Assembly: GCF_000208745.1 (NCBI RefSeq)
Contig: NC_030856.1
Coordinates: forward strand, 11,387,804 to 11,451,803
From: Theobroma cacao
Taxonomy: Eukaryota; Streptophyta; Magnoliopsida; Malvales; Malvaceae
Length of the DNA stretch: 64,000 nt
Direction of reading: 5' to 3'
Shown: positions 58,769-64,000 of the stretch, in pieces
How positions within the stretch are numbered: position 1 is the stretch's first letter
How the letters are laid out: every line of letters begins with the position of its first letter
The notes under the pieces: model-generated
Database searches by the model: none
What the model was told of the DNA's origin: nothing
Seen by the model: only the letters and a program-made list of their open reading frames with translations
Translations under genes and position numbers: made by a program

Positions 58769-58802
58769 GTCTCCCCCACTTAAAATGAATTCGTCCTCAA
58801 AT
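58769..58802 (-). promoter_or_regulatory. Polypurine tract of the minus F2 element
   Basis: Minus strand GAGGACGAATTCATTTTAAG, then TGGGGGAGAC meeting the LTR at 58768. This layout is typical of Tekay/Del chromoviruses. Confidence 0.85.
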
Positions 58803-61445
58803 TCAATTCAGCATAGTGTGAATAGTAAAAGTTCTAAAATTCTGCCACATCACTTTTGTTGAGCATTCTTAACATAAGATCTTGGTTTATGTATTATATC
58901 GACTTCCAATCTTTATAAAAAATTCGACAATATCATAATACATTTAATCAAGGGTACTACTTTTGTTGGATCAAAACAATATCATTCTTCATCTTATGAA
59001 GAGAATTCAAATATGCTATTAATTCTGGTCACACCTCAATTAAATTATCTTTAAATCATCAATTATGCATGTTTACTTAACCATCCACAACTCCTCTACC
59101 TTGATCTTTTATCAAACTTTCCCACATTCAAGCATTTCATAATACGTAAGGGTCAAAACACAAATCTCAACTTATACCACCAGGCATTTCAATAAACCAT
59201 GACATCCCACATACTTGCTTATGATCTTAACCAATTTCTTTAATCAATAACCCAACCACTTAAGGTTAAAGTTGCTCAAAATTTTTCCTTTAAAGTTCAT
59301 TTCCTAGTCTTGTCTTGATTACTAATCATCTCTATATTTCCAATGTCATAGCTAATTTGTTCGTCGTTAACCACATACAACATATCTAACTTGAAATTCC
59401 TCAAATCTACTCCACATGTCAGATCTCATGGCCTCATTAGTTTATCAGTTTGAGGATGATATTAGGCATTGATCTTTCCTTAAGTATAGTTTAAAATCGA
59501 GGAATCATTTACTAAGACATTTCCGAAATTAACTTCTTTTAGCCCTTTTTACCTTAGAAAATTAAATCCAAATCATTCATTCTAAATTATGGGCTTTATG
59601 CCAATCAAGGCAGATTTCACACTTTTTCTTACACGAATTCAAATGCACACCTTCACGCATAAGCTATAATCTTTCCCCTAAATCTTCATATATTATAACT
59701 ATATATTGGAGCTATATCAAAACTGATACATCATTTTCCATCGCCCCTTAGGATTTTAAATTCATGTCATACTTCTCTATTTGTGTACTTCATAATAGCC
59801 TCACAATTAAGCTAGTTCAGATGCCCAGCCTCTTAGGCTATATCAAGAACATCAAGTTTGATTACGATATAATAGAACTTTATGAACTCATACTAAAAAT
59901 ATAAACGCTGACCTTTAGGCTAACAGAATTATAATCAACTTATTCACTACCAAGATCACCGATGGATTATCTTAGTCATTACCTAATGTTATAACCACTA
60001 ATAGGATATCATCATCGAATCAAATTATAACCAACTCCATCTGAGTTCATTTTCACCCATATGCAATATATATATATCCATATATATTTTCAAAAATTTC
60101 GACTTCAAGTAGCCTTAAGCATATCAAGCTCAATAAGCCATCTGTAAAACCAAAATAATCGACAATCAAGTTTAGAATCATTTCTTCTTATAGTTGATTA
60201 GATCATGCTCATCATTTGTGGTGAATACACAAAGCTGCTTTCAATATTCCATTCTTATACGAGAGTCAACCACTAATTGGCACCATCCCCAAACATCACT
60301 TGTTTTATAGTCGATTTTCTTAGCCATAATTTATATTCTATTGTCATGCCTCTAAGTCATAGCTCATTACCAAAGTCTTTGCCCGTATAGGATTACTTAA
60401 AATCTTAAATCATCAACTATTTATAAGTGGATCTCTACAATTCCCGTAGCGTATTTCTATTCCTTCACCAAGGGTAGTATTATTTAATCAAAGCATATCA
60501 CCCTCATTGTCTAAACGTTCGTAACATAATGCAACCTTTGCCTACCCTTATCAGGCACTTTACCTTGATAATTCTCAAAATAAATTCAAACCTTGTATGG
60601 GGAAAAGAATGCGCGTTTCACAATTTATGCCTTGTGTCTACAGTATTCGAGACCGTAACTTCATAAGGTTTGCATAATGGTAAGATAATCATTGGTTTGG
60701 ACCAATATTTCTAGGAGTCCTTATATTTGCATCATATCTTTATACTTATGTGACATATCAGTCACGAGCCCCAACTTGACTATTATAGCCATTTGTTCTT
60801 TGAAATTTAATGTTTTCTCAGTGTGAGAGATCTCTCGAATTTATCTCATCAAGGTGTCCACAAGGTGGATGCAAGTCCATAACTTATAGTTCAATGCCTA
60901 AAGCAGTGAACATTATCTCACCGTTGGAGTTCTACGCTATGCCATATTAGACAAAAATATAATCTCATAACTATGACAATGAAATTCTAAGGTTCCGTCT
61001 TTATCTATCAATCATAGCTCTCATTTATGAGCATATACTTATACACTGCTTGATCGTTCACAAGTCACTTATGGCCATCCAAATTCGACCTCTCATGGTA
61101 AGTCGAACTAGTATATTGTTCTTATGTTTTTTGATATACTTCCCAAAACGCTTAAACACATCCTTTAATAAGATTTCGTTGAGGATTTAAACAATCAAAG
61201 GCTTAATCTCAAAGCCATTCATAACTTTAACAATTCAATGTATGCCCGATAACATTTTAGCTCATTGACCCCAATGGGCATTATTTTAAGATCTTCCAAG
61301 GTGTCCTCCTCTTATTTCGAACCGAGCTAAACTAATTTAGTATTTTTGCATTAATTATCCTTAAGCTCTTATGTTTGTTATAACAATATCCTTATTTCAC
61401 CCATCATTCATTTTAATGGCTTTGTTGATGTATATAGAGCCTTTC
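58803..61445 (-). other. non-coding interior of the minus F2 element
   Basis: No protein-like frame found. Long parts match the interiors of the two F1 elements (59040-59130, 59425-59690 and 60690-61130). Confidence 0.7.
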
Positions 61446-63324
61446 TGTCAAGCCTGACCTTATAAAGTACTTGCCAGGTCCTTCGTGTGATTGACAATAT
61501 GCTTGCATACTTAAAAAGTTCAAAAAATTGTCAAAAGTCGATATTGTACCAAATGGTACTATTAAGTTGAATTAAGCTTCGAACTAGTCCAAATAGAGAT
61601 TTTAAGATGAAATTGAGAATTTTAAATTCCCAGAATGACTTAAAATGGTGATTCAGAGTTCGAGGACAGGTTCGGAGTCAAATTGGAATTTTCATGATCC
61701 GGGGGTAAAATAGTCATTTTGCAACCCGAGGTTAAAATTGGAGTGTTGGATGAAATTTTTGACTAAGATTGATCATTTGGAACATAATTTGAGTTTGAGA
61801 AGTGAAAAATTTTAATTTTGGCATTTTTTTAGCATAAAGGGCAAAATAATTATTTTGCCACCCCAGGAGCAAAATTGTAATTTTACACCACCCAACACTT
61901 GTCCAGCACATAATATTTACCCAATATTATCATGGATAATTGAAAGAATTTATATGGTGGAGAGAGAAAGCTTAATAGTTAAGAAATTAAAAATGGACCA
62001 ATGGTAAGGTGACACATGGTAAATTTTTGTCCATTAATTATTTAGCTTAAAAATCAACACAAATCAGCCCATTTTCTCTTCATTATGGCCGGCCATAGCA
62101 AGAACAAAGAGAGGAAAGGAAAGAACACAAACCCTAGGTGGGAAAATTGAAGAAAAAGTGTGGGATTTCAAGTAATCAAGCAATCAAAGGTAAAATTTCT
62201 TGATTTTGACTTGTGATCTACCTTTCCCATGCATCCTTTTTCATTTTCCATGGTTGAGAATCAAGTTTTCATGATGAAACCTTGCTGGCCGAACACCTAG
62301 GAGAGAGAATTTGATGATGTTTTGGTTTGATTTTAAGATATTCTAGTGTTTTTAGTTAGTTAGTGATGTGTAGCAAGAAAAGCCAACAAGAAAAATTCAT
62401 TTTCTCCCATTACCCATCATTGGCCGAATTTTCTAGGGAGGATATTGAGGCTGAAATTGATGATATTTCATGATATTTTGGTTGTATTTAATGATTGGTG
62501 AGTCTAGAAATTTAATGAGAAATTTTGGCATGAAAATCTGAATTTTTACCTAATGTATAGACATGTGCAATTTATGGTTCGAACTGATAAATTGAATCAT
62601 ATTCACAGTCATTGACGTATTTTAAGTATAATTGGAGTGTAGAAAGTGAAAGAAATTGAATTGGAGTTAAATTGGAGGTTTTAGCCAATTACACCGAGAA
62701 TAGTACGAATTAGGTCGAATATCGTATTTAAATGGCTATTCGGACATTTTGCATCACATTTCATGCATTCATATAGATTTATAGAGCCTGAAATAGTTTA
62801 TTATAAATTGACACAATTTATTGAAATTCATGTCACGTATGATGTATAGGTGGTGAGCCCTCTAACAAAGGTAAAGAGATTGTGTTCGAAGACCGAGAAT
62901 AAGAGTATATCGAACTCCTAATATTGTGAGTAACCTTACTATCATCTTAATTATCTAAAGTAGTGTTTATCCGATTTTGTGATTTTATGAAAAATGAGTT
63001 AACTGGTGAATCTTTGTGTTTTGTAACCAAAATGTATTTAAATAAAATGATTTTATAAATTGTCTTGAAATTGAATGATGGTTTGAAAATAGAGTAATTG
63101 GAGACTGTTTTCATGTGTTGTAAATTCATGATTTGAATCAAATGGCTTATGACAATATTTGCATGAATGGTTGAATTGGTATTTGTGTTGAAATGTATAA
63201 ACTGTTTTTTGCCTTGAAAGGTTGTGAATTACAGTAATTGCCATGTCATGCTATTGCAAATTTTATTGAATTGGTAGATTATATATTAATTAATCACTGC
63301 AGTAGGGGGTTTCTGTGGACCAGC
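61446..63324 (+). mobile_element. F1 LTR (plus), cut by another F1 LTR
   Basis: TGTCAAGCCTGACC at 61446 matches the F1 LTR start and continues through ATGGCCGGCCAT (62085-62096) to CTGTGGACCAGC at 63324, where the match breaks. It includes the perfect 20-base palindrome GGCAAAATAATTATTTTGCC at 61840-61859. Left flank is CTTTC. Confidence 0.88.
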
Positions 63325-64000
63325 TATAAAACTTGACCCTATAAACACATGTCATGACATACATGCATTGAGTAGCATGTTATTATGCTAGGAAAGCACC
63401 TAAGAATAGACGAAACCTGGTATTGTACCTAACGGTACACTTGAGTTGATTTAGCCTCGAACTAGTTCAAATAGGAATTGTAGGATGAAATTTAATATTT
63501 TATAGTCCAAGAATGACTAAAAATGATTGTTCGGAGTTCGAGGATTCATTAGGGGTAAAATTAAAAATTTTGATGTTTCGGGGCAAAATCGTCATTTTGC
63601 CACCTAAGATAATAATTTGATAATTGAGTGAAATTTTTGACCAAGATTAACTATTTGGAGTATAATTTAATGATAGGAAATGAAAAAGTTTAATTCTGGT
63701 GATTTCTGGAGTGTAAGGGAAAAATCATAAATTTGCCACCCGCGGACAAAATTTGAGATTTTGAGAGAATTTAGATCAAATTTGACAAATTGGAGAATGG
63801 TATGAGTATAAGGGATGAAAAATATGTCTATGGGTAATTTTTCAGTTTTTTGGGCAAAAATGTAATTTTTCACTTTTACGGGGGCAAAAGTGTAAATTTC
63901 AAAAATTACTCCACCGAGACTTTGGATAAGTCTGAGAATTTTATCTAAGCTATGGATATGTGGGACAAGTGTATGGTGAAAATTTGGAAACAAATGGATG
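63325..64000 (+). mobile_element. start of another F1 LTR, inserted in the previous one
   Basis: TATAAAACTTGACC matches the F1 start TGTAAAGCCCGACC with four transitions only. The match continues (TGTCATGACATACATG, GTACCTAACGGTACA, CTCGAACTAGTTCAAATAGG) to the window edge. It is older or more decayed than its neighbours. Confidence 0.82.

Larger units (their letters stand above)
56191..61445 (-). mobile_element. F2 element (minus), 3' LTR and part of the interior
   Basis: The 3' LTR (56191-58768) is followed on the right by the polypurine tract and 2.7 kb of interior, then an F1 LTR cuts in at 61446. The remaining interior and 5' LTR would lie beyond the window. The left flank is CCATT (56186-56190); its partner is out of view. 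Confidence 0.82.

Noticed and set aside
58803..61445. Possible organelle or host gene in the AT-rich stretch
   Set aside because: Repeated matches to F1 interiors show it is element DNA; no protein pattern on either strand.

Overview
The window is plant nuclear DNA, most likely from a eudicot. It is AT-rich, carries a DUF247 (UPF0481) gene, and is otherwise packed with plant LTR retrotransposons primed by initiator-Met tRNA. A 536-base run of N shows it comes from a draft assembly. I cannot name the species. There are no bacterial features: no operons, CRISPR arrays or rRNA.

The only host gene is a DUF247 protein on the minus strand at 1-1008, running off the left edge. Everything to its right is transposon DNA stacked in layers, resolved by matching LTR ends (TG...CA) and target-site duplications (TSDs). 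From left to right: (1) a decayed LINE (1905-4205), split by a solo LTR at 2571-3850; (2) old unclassified repeat DNA (4210-5883 and 18467-19472); (3) Copia-A, a Sirevirus-like Ty1/copia element on the plus strand (5884-18461, TSD AGCAT), with decayed gag-pol, an extra third gene, and an F1 solo LTR (6007-8960) inside its 5' LTR; (4) Copia-3, a Sirevirus-like element on the minus strand (19473-52746), which hosts a deep nest. Its 3' LTR holds a copia solo LTR (20326-31707), which holds an F2 solo LTR (21258-31443), which holds a complete F1 element (21277-28631). Its internal region holds a same-family solo LTR (33152-48081), which holds an F2 solo LTR (33520-36047) and a complete F1 element (36263-46337). 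(5) A decayed Ty3/gypsy gag-pol on the plus strand (52747-56190), carrying a 1-kb solo LTR (54207-55238). (6) An F2 element on the minus strand (from 56191), cut by an F1 LTR (61446) that is itself cut by another F1 LTR (63325 to the end).

F1 and F2 are names used only here. Both have LTRs of about 2.5-3 kb, a GAGGAC...TTTTAAG...GGGG polypurine tract and, where visible, an initiator-Met primer site, as in Tekay/Del-type chromoviruses. F1 elements carry no recognisable gag-pol and look non-autonomous, relying on enzymes made elsewhere. Surprisingly, F1 and F2 elements share non-coding internal DNA although their LTRs differ.

The most unusual pattern is that each LTR family carries clusters of its own short palindrome: TTAGTCGACTAA (Copia-A type), AGAATCGATTCT (Copia-3), AAAGTATCGATACTTT (old repeat), CTCGCTGCAGCGAG (F2) and GGCAAAATnnnnATTTTGCC (F1). 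Sequence, placement and spacing are conserved within a family, but the motif differs between families. Coding regions are riddled with stop codons of the kind left by C-to-T decay, so no transposon gene here looks intact.
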